This document shows, in pieces, positions 42,980-51,316 of a DNA stretch of 64,000 nucleotides. Made by a program: the position numbers and the translations under genes. The first letter of the stretch is position 1. The number at the start of each line of letters is the position of its first letter. The stretch covers positions 310,001-374,000 of the forward strand of contig CAZCYV010000001.1 of NCBI GenBank assembly GCA_964503145.1. Direction: 5' to 3'. This DNA comes from RBG-16-57-11 sp964503145. Its GTDB lineage: Bacteria > Chloroflexota > Anaerolineae > Anaerolineales > UBA4823. The notes beneath the pieces were generated by a model. That model was not told the origin of the DNA, did no database searches, and was given only the letters and a program-made list of their open reading frames with translations.

Positions 42980-43864
42980 TTAACCTTTGCGCTGGCGGGT
43001 TTTGCTCTTGAAGGGTTTTGGCGGAGAAGTAGGCGTAGGAGGCAGCTTCTTAGTTGCAGGCGGACGGGAAGATGGCGAGGGAGCAGTCGCCCTCTTCCCC
43101 GATTTTTTGGGGTTAGCAGAGAGCTTGCCCCGGGCGGGTTTGGGCCTGGGGGCTGGGTGGCCCTTCAACGCAGCGACTTCGTCCTCGGTCAAATGGCGCC
43201 ATTCGCGGGGCTTCAAATTCCCCAGGCGCAGGCTACCAATGCGCACACGGATGATTTTGACCACCGGCAGGCCGATCTGCGCGCCCATCTCACGAATCTG
43301 GCGCTTGCGGCCTTCACGTAAGACGACCCGCAGCCAGGCGCCTTTGCCAAAGTAGCCATCCAGGCGCACCTCCGCCGGGGCGGTGCGATAGCCATCTTCC
43401 AGGACAACCCCGCGGCGCCATGCTTCTAGCTGGGCTTCATCAGGGCGACGGGCGACCAGGACGCGATATTCTTTCTCATGGCCGTATCGAGGATGAGTCA
43501 GGCGATTGGCCAATTCGCCATCACTGGTCAGCAAGATCAGACCTTCGCTATCTACATCCAGGCGACCTACGGGGTATAAATGTCCAGGGAAATCGACCAG
43601 ATCGCGCACCGTGGGACGCGGATCGGGAGAGGTCACCGCCGAAAGCACACCGCGCGGTTTATACAAGGCGATGTAAACCGGAGCATCGGGCAGCTTCAAG
43701 GGCTGCCCATCCACCAGGATGCGATCGCGTCGAGGATCGGCTTTATCGCCCAAACCAGCCACGCGACCATTGACCGTGACTCGCCCGGCTGAGATCAAGA
43801 CCTCGCAGGCGCGCCGCGAGCCCAGTCCGGCCTGGGCCATAAGTTTCTGCAGGCGTTCTTCCAC
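42980..43864 (-). CDS. rluB: Pseudouridine synthase RluB/RsuA family
   Basis: 294 residues. An S4 RNA-binding domain (about 1-60, 'QKLMAQAGLGSRRACE') is followed by the catalytic domain with 'GRLDVDSEGLILLT', where Asp is the nucleophile. It modifies 23S (or 16S) rRNA. The C-terminus has a long basic, proline- and lysine-rich tail (from about 245), common in this group and probably disordered. Next to scpB, a frequent pairing, but separated from it here by ~260 bases holding a gene fragment. Confidence 0.93.
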   Translation of the reverse strand: MEERLQKLMAQAGLGSRRACEVLISAGRVTVNGRVAGLGDKADPRRDRILVDGQPLKLPDAPVYIALYKPRGVLSAVTSPDPRPTVRDLVDFPGHLYPVGRLDVDSEGLILLTSDGELANRLTHPRYGHEKEYRVLVARRPDEAQLEAWRRGVVLEDGYRTAPAEVRLDGYFGKGAWLRVVLREGRKRQIREMGAQIGLPVVKIIRVRIGSLRLGNLKPREWRHLTEDEVAALKGHPAPRPKPARGKLSANPKKSGKRATAPSPSSRPPATKKLPPTPTSPPKPFKSKTRQRKG

Positions 43865-43918
43865 GAAGGGGTATTATAACGTAAATCGGCAATAAGCCAG
43901 GCTGTTATCAAGCCCTCA

Positions 43919-44137
43919 TTACCCAAAATGACGAGTTTTGAAGGTGTGCAACAATCTATCTGTCAAAGAGAGCTTGACCACCTCATCATAGCGCTCCCCT
44001 GGCGCAACGCTGATGGCGTTTTTTGTCAATTGGACCGCCTGGGGCACAGGATGCCCATCCGTAGCGACCACCTTTTTGCGCCTGTTAGCCAGGGAGGTTG
44101 GTTTGCAGGGATGTATTTGCGCTCTATAGTTCCAGAT
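43919..44137 (-). pseudogene. Probable multicopper-oxidase-like cupredoxin fragment
   Basis: Between rluB and scpB, an open minus-strand frame without any ATG reads VVATDGHPVPQAVQ, a short gap, then ISVAPGERYDEVV, before a TAA (43921-43919). Multicopper oxidases carry a similar 'ATDG-PxP ... (I/L)xxAPGERYD(V)' segment in the second cupredoxin domain. The front and back of the gene are missing and its upstream end runs into the scpB 3' end. It looks like a truncated remnant of an MCO or related domain protein. Confidence 0.45.
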
Positions 44138-44780
44138 TCAATGGAGGTAGTTCAGCGAGTGAGGAGAGGCCGAAATATTGCAAACACTCTGGGGTGACGC
44201 TGTAAAGGATGGGGCGGCCGGGCGCTTCGGCGCGGCCGACTTCTTGCACCAGGCCCTTGAGCAGCAGGCTCTTGAGTACGCCGTCGCTGTTGACGCCGCG
44301 CACGGCGTCGATCTGCGGCCGGGTGACAGGCTGGCGATACAGGATGATCGCCAGCGTCTCTAACGCAGCGCGGCTCAAGCGGCTGCTGGCTTCCAGTCCC
44401 AGGAAACGCTCCACCGCGGGGGCAGCGCCCGGCGCAGTGGTAAGCTGCACCCGACCGCGGTAGCGCTGCAGGCGCAGACCGCGGGCAGGAACAGCTTGCT
44501 GATAGAGAGCTTCCAGTTCATCCAGGCCGGCCTCTACCTCAGCCAGCGACGCTTCCAGCGCCGCAGCCAGTTGCGCCGGCGTGACCGCATCGGGGGCGAC
44601 AAAGAGCAACGCCTCCAGTCCCGCGATCAAATCCAGGGAAGGAGCCAGGGGAATCCCGGCTTCCCCGCTCTGCTCCGCAGAGGGAACCTGGGAAGCAGAA
44701 ACAGCGTCTGATAAATTACCGCCTTGTAAACCGGCATCGCTTGGATGCGAGATCGATTCGCTCGAAAGATAGTCGCTCAT
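44124..44780 (-). CDS. scpB: Segregation and condensation protein B
   Basis: 218 residues. ScpB forms winged-helix dimers that join ScpA and SMC in the condensin-like complex. 'GLEALLFVAPDAVTPAQLAAAL', 'SRAALETLAIILYRQPVTRP' and 'IDAVRGVNSDGVLKSLL' are the family blocks. An N-terminal extension of ~45 polar residues is present. scpA is not next to it in the window. The gene is divergent from the lipoprotein gene at 44835. Confidence 0.94.
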   Translation of the reverse strand: MSDYLSSESISHPSDAGLQGGNLSDAVSASQVPSAEQSGEAGIPLAPSLDLIAGLEALLFVAPDAVTPAQLAAALEASLAEVEAGLDELEALYQQAVPARGLRLQRYRGRVQLTTAPGAAPAVERFLGLEASSRLSRAALETLAIILYRQPVTRPQIDAVRGVNSDGVLKSLLLKGLVQEVGRAEAPGRPILYSVTPECLQYFGLSSLAELPPLNLEL

Positions 44781-44834
44781 TTCAGTTGCTCAGGCTATGA
44801 TACAATTCAGCGGAATTGGAACAAAGGAGTGTCA

Positions 44835-45407
44835 ATGATTTCATCGTACAGACGTTCTTTCTTACTGTTTCTGGCCCTGACTTCGCTTCTGATCGCCGGG
44901 CTGGCGTGCAATCTGCCCTCCCGCAACAAACCTGCGCCGACTCCCATCCCCGTCACGGGGGTTTCAGTGGAAGAACTGGCGACCCAGGTCGCCTCAGCGG
45001 CAGCCACCGCAGCCAGCGGCGGTACCATTGTATTGGAATTTACCGAAGAGCAGCTAACCTCCGCAGCCGCCTTGGAACTCCAATCCCGGGGAGAGACCGC
45101 AGTCCGCAACGTACAGGTATTCCTCAGAGATGGCATGATGCGAATCACCGGCACAGCCAGCCAAAGCGGTTTCGACTTGCCCATGAGCATCGCTCTGCGA
45201 GTCACCGCCGACGCGCAAGGGCTGCCCCGTTCTCAGATCGTCGAAGCCAAGGTTGGGCCGCTCTCTCTGCCTCAAAGCATGATCGATCAACTCACTGCTA
45301 CTTTTGACCAGATGCTGGCAACCCGATTCAGCCAGGAAGCAGGGGGGTACCGGATTGATAGCATCAGTATCGCCGATGGCAAGATGACCATCATCGCTTC
45401 AAGATAG
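44835..45407 (+). CDS. Lipoprotein, function unknown
   Basis: 190 residues. A lipoprotein signal with lipobox LAGLAC (Cys about 25 from 'MISSYRRSFLLFLAL') is followed by a short proline-rich linker and a ~130-residue domain with 'EEQLTSAAALELQ' and 'LRDGMMRITGTA', suggesting a beta-sheet lipid-binding-like fold. ATG 44835 follows AAGGAG. The frame extends upstream over the scpB start. The next lipoprotein gene is 4 bases away, so they are likely co-transcribed. Confidence 0.8.
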   Translation: MISSYRRSFLLFLALTSLLIAGLACNLPSRNKPAPTPIPVTGVSVEELATQVASAAATAASGGTIVLEFTEEQLTSAAALELQSRGETAVRNVQVFLRDGMMRITGTASQSGFDLPMSIALRVTADAQGLPRSQIVEAKVGPLSLPQSMIDQLTATFDQMLATRFSQEAGGYRIDSISIADGKMTIIASR

Positions 45408-45411
45408 CAGG

Positions 45412-47094
45412 ATGCGATTATACCATTGCCGACAGCTACACAAGACCGCTCAATTCGGTCGTTCAAGATGGCTCAACCTGCTGGTTGTGTTCCTGATCGC
45501 CTGGCTTGGGGCCGCTTGCGCCGCTCCGCAGGCGACTCAAGCGTTGATCCGCGTAGAACTGTCGGCAGATGGCGAAACGATCCAGCTCATGCTTCCTTCT
45601 GGCAGCACGGTGCAACAGGCCCTCGACCAGGCCGAGTTGAGCCTGGGAACGCTGGACCGCGTGGAGCCGCCAGCATATACCGTGTTGAGCGATGGGGCGA
45701 AAGTGAAGCTGGTGCGCGTCACCGAAGAATACGAAGTGGAACAAGTCATCCTGCCTTTCGAGCGTCAGACATTGCGCAACGAATCGCTACCGGTAGAAAA
45801 AGAAGTGTTGATTCAGCGCGGCAGGGATGGCTTGCAGGAGATCACCTACCGCCGCGTATTCGAAGACGGCGTGGAAGTTTCCAGCCAGCCCATCGCAGTG
45901 AACTCGGTCATCCTGGAAGAGCCGCTGCCAGAAATCCGCATGATCGGAGTGCAAACCCCCTTTTCGCCGGTAGAGATCACCGGCCGGCTGTATTACCTGC
46001 GCGATGGGAATCTGTGGAAGATCGAGGGCAACACAGCCAACCGCCGGGCGGTGTTGACTACCGGCGATCTGGATGGACGGGTGCTTTCGATCTCGCAGGA
46101 TGAGAATTGGGCGCTGCTCACCCGTCGCTCAGAAGTGGACGGACGAATCAATGATCTTTGGGCCGCCTATATTGGGGACTCCGCAGAGGGTCGTACGGCC
46201 GCCGGACAAGACAAGCCGCTGTTGATCGATCTGGGGGTGGATAACGTGATCCATTTCGCCGATTTCGCGCCGGGGTCTAACAACAAGATCTACTTTTCTA
46301 CCGTCGAGCCTCGCCCCACCGCTCCCGGATGGCAGGCGAACAACGATTTGCTTTCCCTGACCTTCGCCGATACCGGCTGGACGACGCAGTGGGTGACGGT
46401 TATCGAGGCCAACTCCGGCGGCGTGTACGGCTGGTGGGGGACGGAATATCAGTGGAGCCCGGATGGACGTTGGCTGGCTTACGCCCGACCGGACAGCATC
46501 GGCTTTGTGGATTACAAGACCGGGCAAATCACCAAGACGCTGGATATCCTGCCACTGCAAACCTTTGGCGACTGGGCGTGGGTGCCTGGGATCGCCTGGG
46601 GACCAGACGGAAATGTGCTCTACGCCACTGAGCATAGCGCGCCAGAAGGCTCCAGCGCTGCAGAGGCTTCACCAGATTTCGACCTGAGCGCAGGGAAGTT
46701 TGACAGCGGTCCGTTCCTGAGGCTGGTGAATCAAGTGGGAATGTTTGCTTACCCACTGGCTTCACCATTGCAGCAACTGGGCACCGGCGAACTGGAATAT
46801 CAGATCGCCTTCTTACAAGCAGAGACGCCGGAGCGCAGCGAATCTGGCTTATATCGTATCGTAGTGATGGACCGAGACGGCTCGAATCGGCGCACCGTGT
46901 TTCCCGGCGTCGAAAACGCTGGGCTGGAACCGCAGAAATATTGGGGGGCCTGGTCCACCGCGCCCATGCCTGATAGCGGTCATCTGGCCCTGGCGGTGAT
47001 CTATCAGGGCAATTTGTGGGTGGTGGATGCAGTCAACGGAGAAGCGTTTCAAGTGACCGGAGATAGCCTGACGACGCGGGTAATCTGGCGATAA
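45412..47094 (+). CDS. Lipoprotein with G5 domain and beta-propeller-like region
   Basis: 560 residues. A signal segment (about 20-35) ends in lipobox LGAAC (C36). An N-terminal ubiquitin-like/DUF348 segment ('GETIQLMLPSGSTVQQALDQA') leads into a G5 domain ('YEVEQVILPFERQTLRNES' to 'ITYRRVFEDGVEV'). The rest (about 190-560) is a TolB/WD40-like propeller with repeats such as 'WSPDGRWLAYARPD' and 'WGPDGNVLYATEHS'. G5 domains bind glycans or wall polymers, so this may be a wall-attached scaffold. The start is tentative; the ribosome site is poor. Confidence 0.8.
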   Translation: MRLYHCRQLHKTAQFGRSRWLNLLVVFLIAWLGAACAAPQATQALIRVELSADGETIQLMLPSGSTVQQALDQAELSLGTLDRVEPPAYTVLSDGAKVKLVRVTEEYEVEQVILPFERQTLRNESLPVEKEVLIQRGRDGLQEITYRRVFEDGVEVSSQPIAVNSVILEEPLPEIRMIGVQTPFSPVEITGRLYYLRDGNLWKIEGNTANRRAVLTTGDLDGRVLSISQDENWALLTRRSEVDGRINDLWAAYIGDSAEGRTAAGQDKPLLIDLGVDNVIHFADFAPGSNNKIYFSTVEPRPTAPGWQANNDLLSLTFADTGWTTQWVTVIEANSGGVYGWWGTEYQWSPDGRWLAYARPDSIGFVDYKTGQITKTLDILPLQTFGDWAWVPGIAWGPDGNVLYATEHSAPEGSSAAEASPDFDLSAGKFDSGPFLRLVNQVGMFAYPLASPLQQLGTGELEYQIAFLQAETPERSESGLYRIVVMDRDGSNRRTVFPGVENAGLEPQKYWGAWSTAPMPDSGHLALAVIYQGNLWVVDAVNGEAFQVTGDSLTTRVIWR

Positions 47095-47145
47095 TCGGGT
47101 TTCAGTTGTTATCATCTGTTATAAAAAGAAGGGATAGGGTGAATT

Positions 47146-48105
47146 ATGCGTATCTTAATTACCGGCGCAGCAGGTTTTCTTGGTTCGCATTTGTGCGACC
47201 GACTGTTGCGCGAAGGCCATGAAGTGGTTGGAATGGACAATTTCATCACCGGGCGCCCCCAGAACCTGGCGCATCTTTCGGGGAACCCCAAATTTTCCTT
47301 CATCCGCCACGACGTTTCCAACTTCATCTTTGTACCCGGCAAGCTGGATGCAGTGATGCACTTCGCATCACCCGCTAGCCCGAATGTGAATTCGCCTTAT
47401 GGTTATGTCAACCTGCCGATCCAGACGATGAAAGCAGGAGCGCTGGGGACGCACAACACGCTGGGAGTGGCGCGGGCCAATAATGCTCGATTCTTGTTGG
47501 CTTCGACCAGCGAAATCTACGGCGATCCCCTGGAACATCCGCAAAAGGAAAGCTATTGGGGGCATGTCGATCCAATTGGGCTGCGCTCCGTATATGACGA
47601 GGCGAAGCGTTTTGCCGAAGCGCTGACTATGGCTTACCATCGCTTTCATGGCATCGATACGCGTATCGTGCGCATCTTCAACACTTATGGGCCGCGAATG
47701 CATATCGACGACGGACGGGTGGTGCCGAACTTCCTGAAACAAGCCATCTGTCATGAGGCGCTGACGGTGTACGGAGACGGCTCACAAACGCGCAGCTTTT
47801 GCTATGTGGATGACCTGGTCGAAGGCATCTACCGCTTGTTGCTCTCGGATTTCCACGAACCGGTGAACATTGGCAACCCGGTGGAGACCACCATCTTAGA
47901 GTTTGCCAATACGATCAATCGGCTGACAGGGAATCCCTCCGGGGTGACTTTCAAACCCGCGGCGCGCAGCGAAAGCGACCCACAGCGGCGGCAGCCCGAT
48001 ATCAGCCGCGCTCGTCAGGTCTTGGGTTGGGAGCCGAAAGTGAGCCTGGAAGAGGGGCTCCAGAAGACGATTCCCTATTTCATGAAAGAATTGGGTAAAC
48101 TCTAA
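47146..48105 (+). CDS. NAD-dependent epimerase, UDP-glucuronate decarboxylase-like
   Basis: 319 residues of the extended SDR family. NAD loop GAAGFLG (7-13), 'ASTSEIYGDPLEHPQ' with catalytic Thr/Ser, Y150 and K154 in 'VYDEAKRF', and 'RIFNTYGPRM' place it with UDP-glucuronic acid decarboxylases (Uxs), which make UDP-xylose. True Uxs usually has YDEGK; here it is YDEAK. It precedes a GtrA protein, which fits a sugar-nucleotide role for cell-surface glycans. Confidence 0.85.
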   Translation: MRILITGAAGFLGSHLCDRLLREGHEVVGMDNFITGRPQNLAHLSGNPKFSFIRHDVSNFIFVPGKLDAVMHFASPASPNVNSPYGYVNLPIQTMKAGALGTHNTLGVARANNARFLLASTSEIYGDPLEHPQKESYWGHVDPIGLRSVYDEAKRFAEALTMAYHRFHGIDTRIVRIFNTYGPRMHIDDGRVVPNFLKQAICHEALTVYGDGSQTRSFCYVDDLVEGIYRLLLSDFHEPVNIGNPVETTILEFANTINRLTGNPSGVTFKPAARSESDPQRRQPDISRARQVLGWEPKVSLEEGLQKTIPYFMKELGKL

Positions 48106-48131
48106 CTCTCTCGGGAGCGTTGCGTTCAATT

Positions 48132-48596
48132 ATGACTGTCTTGATCACCAATCAACGCGAACGTCACCGATTCCTGCGCTTCGCCGTTGTGGGCGTGGTC
48201 GGCGCAGTGGTCGATTTCGGCCTGGCGAACCTGCTCACCCGCCTTTTCCACGTCCCGCTGGTCATCGCGGGGGCATTATCGTTCATCGCTGCTATCCTGA
48301 GCAATTTCACCTGGAATCGTTTTTGGACTTATCCCGATTCTCGCTCCAAGCCGATTGCCCGACAGTTGATCCAGTTCGGGATTGTCAGCGTGATGGGCCT
48401 GGCGATCCGCGTCCCTGTGCTGTACTTTCTGGAGCCGATCATGGAAGCCCTGGCGCAGTCTCTGAGGCTGGGCCTGCCGCCCTTGATGGATGCCAAAGCA
48501 GTGGGAGATAACATCACCCTGGCGATCGCCGTGGTAATCGTGATGTTCTGGAATTTCTTCGCCAACCGCTACTGGACCTACGGCGACGTCGCATAG
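48132..48596 (+). CDS. GtrA family membrane protein
   Basis: About 154 residues with four membrane helices. 'FAVVGVVGAVVDFGLANLL' and 'ANRYWTY' are the GtrA landmarks. These are thought to move or position polyprenyl-linked sugars for transfer at the cell surface. It follows the epimerase by 26 bases. Start is uncertain: ATG 48132 is used here, but an in-frame TTG at 48120 is closer to GGAG. Confidence 0.85.
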   Translation: MTVLITNQRERHRFLRFAVVGVVGAVVDFGLANLLTRLFHVPLVIAGALSFIAAILSNFTWNRFWTYPDSRSKPIARQLIQFGIVSVMGLAIRVPVLYFLEPIMEALAQSLRLGLPPLMDAKAVGDNITLAIAVVIVMFWNFFANRYWTYGDVA

Positions 48597-48613
48597 GCTG
48601 GCCTGCCGCCCGC

Positions 48614-49594
48614 TCACACGCTCCAGGCGTCAAGCTCAGCCAGAATGACCGAGCAAAGCGCCCGGATGTGTTCCGGCCGGTCGTTCAAAGCCGGGATATA
48701 GCGATACTCTCCACCGCCCGCCTGTTGAAAGACGCGTCGGCCCTCGTGTTCGATCTCTTCCAACGTCTCCAGGCAGTCAACGGCGAAGCCCGGACAGACT
48801 ACCCCCAGGCTGGCCAATCTTTGCTCGCCCCAGGCTTTCAGCGTTTCGAAAGTGTACGGCTGAAGCCAGCGCGCCGGGCCAAAACGCGATTGGTAGGAAA
48901 TTTGCCATTCTTCGGCGGTCAACCCCAGCCTGTGAGCGACTTGTTCCGCGGTGAACTGGCAATGCTGCGGATAGGGATCACCTTTGTGCACATAACTTGC
49001 CGGGATGCCGTGAAAAGAAAAGAGCAGGCGTTGCGGGCGGCCCTGGCTGGCCCAGTCTTCTAGGATGGAATGCTGCAAGGCAGCCAGATAGGCAGTGTCT
49101 TGATGATACGACTTTATCAGCCGCAGATCAACCGCTGACAGCCAGTCGCGCACGCCGTCCAGAACCGCATCCTGGATCGAAGCGGTGGTAGCCAGAGAAT
49201 ACTGCGGGAAAAGGGGCAAAACCAGCAAGCGGGTTACACCTCGCTGTCGCATCTGGCGCAACACAGAGCCGATAGAAGGCTCGCCGTAGCGCATCCCCAG
49301 AGCAACCTCAACAGGCAGAGCAAGTTGTTGGGACAGCGCCTCCCGCACGCCGGCGGCAATGCGCTGCGAGATCACCACCAGGGGCGAGCCTTCCGGCGTC
49401 CAGATTCGCCGGTAAAGGCGCGCCGAGCGCGCCGGACGAATGTTAAGAATGATCCCGTATAGGATGGGCTTCCACAGCCAGCCCGGCAGATCCACCACGC
49501 GCCGGTCGGAGAGGAATTGCGCCAGGTAGCGCCGCAGAGCTGACGGCGAGGGAGCTTCGGGCGAGCCGGTGTTGGCCAGTAGGATTCCGATCAC
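48614..49594 (-). CDS. hemH: Ferrochelatase
   Basis: 326 residues. Inserts Fe2+ into a porphyrin in haem synthesis. 'IGILLANTGSPEAP' is the family N-terminus, 'LFSFHGIPASYV' has the catalytic histidine, 'YPQHCQFTAEQVA' follows, and the C-terminal 'FAVDCLETLEEI' has the second active-site glutamate region. I choose a GTG start at 49594 because it places the family N-terminus first and lies 6 bases after a TATAAT, giving a leaderless mRNA. An ATG at 49609 lies inside that -10 box. Confidence 0.9.
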   Translation of the reverse strand: MIGILLANTGSPEAPSPSALRRYLAQFLSDRRVVDLPGWLWKPILYGIILNIRPARSARLYRRIWTPEGSPLVVISQRIAAGVREALSQQLALPVEVALGMRYGEPSIGSVLRQMRQRGVTRLLVLPLFPQYSLATTASIQDAVLDGVRDWLSAVDLRLIKSYHQDTAYLAALQHSILEDWASQGRPQRLLFSFHGIPASYVHKGDPYPQHCQFTAEQVAHRLGLTAEEWQISYQSRFGPARWLQPYTFETLKAWGEQRLASLGVVCPGFAVDCLETLEEIEHEGRRVFQQAGGGEYRYIPALNDRPEHIRALCSVILAELDAWSV

Positions 49595-49600
49595 AACCCT

Positions 49601-49619
49601 ATTATACATTAGGTATAAT
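49601..49619. promoter_or_regulatory. Symmetric divergent -10 boxes for hemH and the next gene
   Basis: ATTATAC-attag-GTATAAT is a perfect palindrome whose two arms each contain a TATAAT, one per strand. Each is followed after exactly six bases by a start codon: GTG 49594 (hemH, minus) and ATG 49626 (plus). Both transcripts would be leaderless. No good -35 is visible on either side. Confidence 0.6.
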
Positions 49620-49625
49620 GGGGGC

Positions 49626-50003
49626 ATGCCAACGGGTACCAAGCTCATTCCGATTTACACCTCCCACGGGGATGTGGGAGCCTTTCTTATATACCCTTAC
49701 CTGTACAACACTTCAGGGGAATGGATCGGCTGGGTAACCCCAGAGCGAGAGGTCTTTTCCGTGCTGGGATATTATGTGGGGAAGCTGACCATGGATCCGC
49801 GCATCTTGCGCTCGCGGGTGCGGGGAGATGTTCTCCCCCGGCGGGAGCCGCCGCCAGAGCCGCCCTCGATCCGTCCTCCAGCCCACCTGCCATTACCGCC
49901 GACCATGGCAGAAGTCCCCGTGAATATGATTGATGTCTTGGAAGAGGCGCCCGATCTATTGCCGCCCATCGGTTACGGCGACCTGCTTGATGATATGACC
50001 TAA
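49626..50003 (+). CDS. Conserved-looking small protein, unknown function
   Basis: 125 residues. The first 65 ('PIYTSHGDVGAFLIYPYLYN' onward) look like a small beta domain, followed by a proline-rich stretch (about 75-97) and an acidic end. No membrane segment or signal peptide. No family recognised. It starts 6 bases after a TATAAT box and has no ribosome site, so it is probably leaderless. Confidence 0.7.
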   Translation: MPTGTKLIPIYTSHGDVGAFLIYPYLYNTSGEWIGWVTPEREVFSVLGYYVGKLTMDPRILRSRVRGDVLPRREPPPEPPSIRPPAHLPLPPTMAEVPVNMIDVLEEAPDLLPPIGYGDLLDDMT

Positions 50004-50056
50004 GCCTGCGCCACCGGCATCTCACCTGACTCAGGGCACACTCAAAGGATTCAGAA

Positions 50057-51316
50057 ATGGCAGATCAACCCCCCTTATCTACTATGCAACCAGGTTCGGT
50101 GCCGGCCGCGGCCAGCGCTGACGAAGGGGGAGAGCTGATTCAGGGCGGCCCACGCTCGCTGCGTGAACTCATCGACCAGGTCTCAGGGCGCAGCTTTCGG
50201 TCGCAATTCCCAGCCGAGGACGCCGGGCTTTTGGAAAACCTGCCTTTCCCGTTCCTGGCGCTGGTGGGGCAACACGAGATGAAGCTGGCGCTGATCCTGG
50301 CGCTCATCAACCCAGCCGTAGGAGGCGTGCTGCTGATTGGGCCACGCGGCACTGGCAAGACGACTGCTGTGCGCAGCCTGGTGGACCTGTTGCCGCTGGC
50401 GCCTCGCAGCCTATGTCATTATGGCTGCATGCCGGAGGATATCGAGACCGGCGGCATCGACGCAGTGTGCCCGGAATGCGCCCAGAAATACGCTCGCGGC
50501 GAGCCGCTGGCGAAGATGGACAATGTGCGCCTGGTGGAGCTGCCATTGAACGCCCGCATGGAGGATGTGCTGGGTGGATTAGACGAGCGCGCCGCCGTCC
50601 ACGAGCGTTTTCGTATTCGGCGTGGCTTGTTGGCGCAGGCCGATCGTAACCTGTTGTACATCGACGAAGTGAACCTGCTGGATGATGAGATCACCGACGC
50701 CATTCTGGACGCAGCCGCGCAAGGGCGCTACACGGTGCGCCGCGGGCCGATCTCGGCGACATATCGCTCACGCTTCACGCTGATCGGCTCGATGAACCCC
50801 GAAGAAGGCCGACTGCGCCCTCAAATCATGGATCGCTTCGGGCTGCGGGTGGTGGTTCGCGGATTGGAACACCCAGACGAGCGCCTCGAAGCCTATCGTC
50901 GGGTGCAGGCTTATCAAATCAACCCGCGCAAGACGGTGGCCGAATACGGGCCAGAGACTTATCTGCTGCGAGATGAAATCCAACAAGCGCGCGACGCGCT
51001 TCCCCGGGTAGAGCTTCCGGAGCCAGTGGCTCGGTTGGGGCTGGCGATCGTGCGCCATTTGCAAATCGATTCGCTGCGCGCCGAGATCACCCTGTTCGAA
51101 GCCGCCCGGGCTCATGCGGCTGCAGACGGCCGTACCGAGGTACAGGTGGACGACCTCTACACGGTTGCGCCGCTGGCGTTGCGCGCCCGGCGTTCCAGAT
51201 TTATGGTCGAGTTCTTCAGCAATCAGCAGGTCGAAGAAGGTGAAATCCAGGCTGCTCTCGACGCGATCTTGAAAGGACCCCTCAACGATCATGACCACAC
51301 ATCGCAAACGACTTGA
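50057..51316 (+). CDS. AAA+ ATPase, magnesium-chelatase ChlI-like
   Basis: 419 residues. Walker A GPRGTGKT (95-102), Walker B 'LLYIDEVNLL' (199-208), sensor 'GSMNPEEGRLRPQIMDRFG'. The long insertion before 'LPLNARMEDVLGGLD' is the ChlI/BchI trait. Two extra CxnC pairs (C120, C124, C138, C141) suggest a zinc site. No ChlD or ChlH partner is adjacent, so it could serve cobaltochelatase-like or other metal-insertion or MoxR-type work. Its last codons overlap the next gene by 26 bases, coupling it to the UroD-family protein. Confidence 0.85.
   Translation: MADQPPLSTMQPGSVPAAASADEGGELIQGGPRSLRELIDQVSGRSFRSQFPAEDAGLLENLPFPFLALVGQHEMKLALILALINPAVGGVLLIGPRGTGKTTAVRSLVDLLPLAPRSLCHYGCMPEDIETGGIDAVCPECAQKYARGEPLAKMDNVRLVELPLNARMEDVLGGLDERAAVHERFRIRRGLLAQADRNLLYIDEVNLLDDEITDAILDAAAQGRYTVRRGPISATYRSRFTLIGSMNPEEGRLRPQIMDRFGLRVVVRGLEHPDERLEAYRRVQAYQINPRKTVAEYGPETYLLRDEIQQARDALPRVELPEPVARLGLAIVRHLQIDSLRAEITLFEAARAHAAADGRTEVQVDDLYTVAPLALRARRSRFMVEFFSNQQVEEGEIQAALDAILKGPLNDHDHTSQTT

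Noticed and set aside
44003..44023. AACGC...GCGTT hairpin with T-run
   Set aside because: Only a 5-bp stem, on the plus strand where no gene precedes it.
43928..44197. 89-codon plus-strand frame between rluB and scpB
   Set aside because: It runs into scpB on the other strand and its peptide has no features, whereas the minus-strand frame in the same place matches multicopper oxidases.
50057..51316. Bacteriochlorophyll synthesis (BchI) call
   Set aside because: No other photosynthesis gene is in the window and the partner subunits are absent, so only a family-level name is justified.
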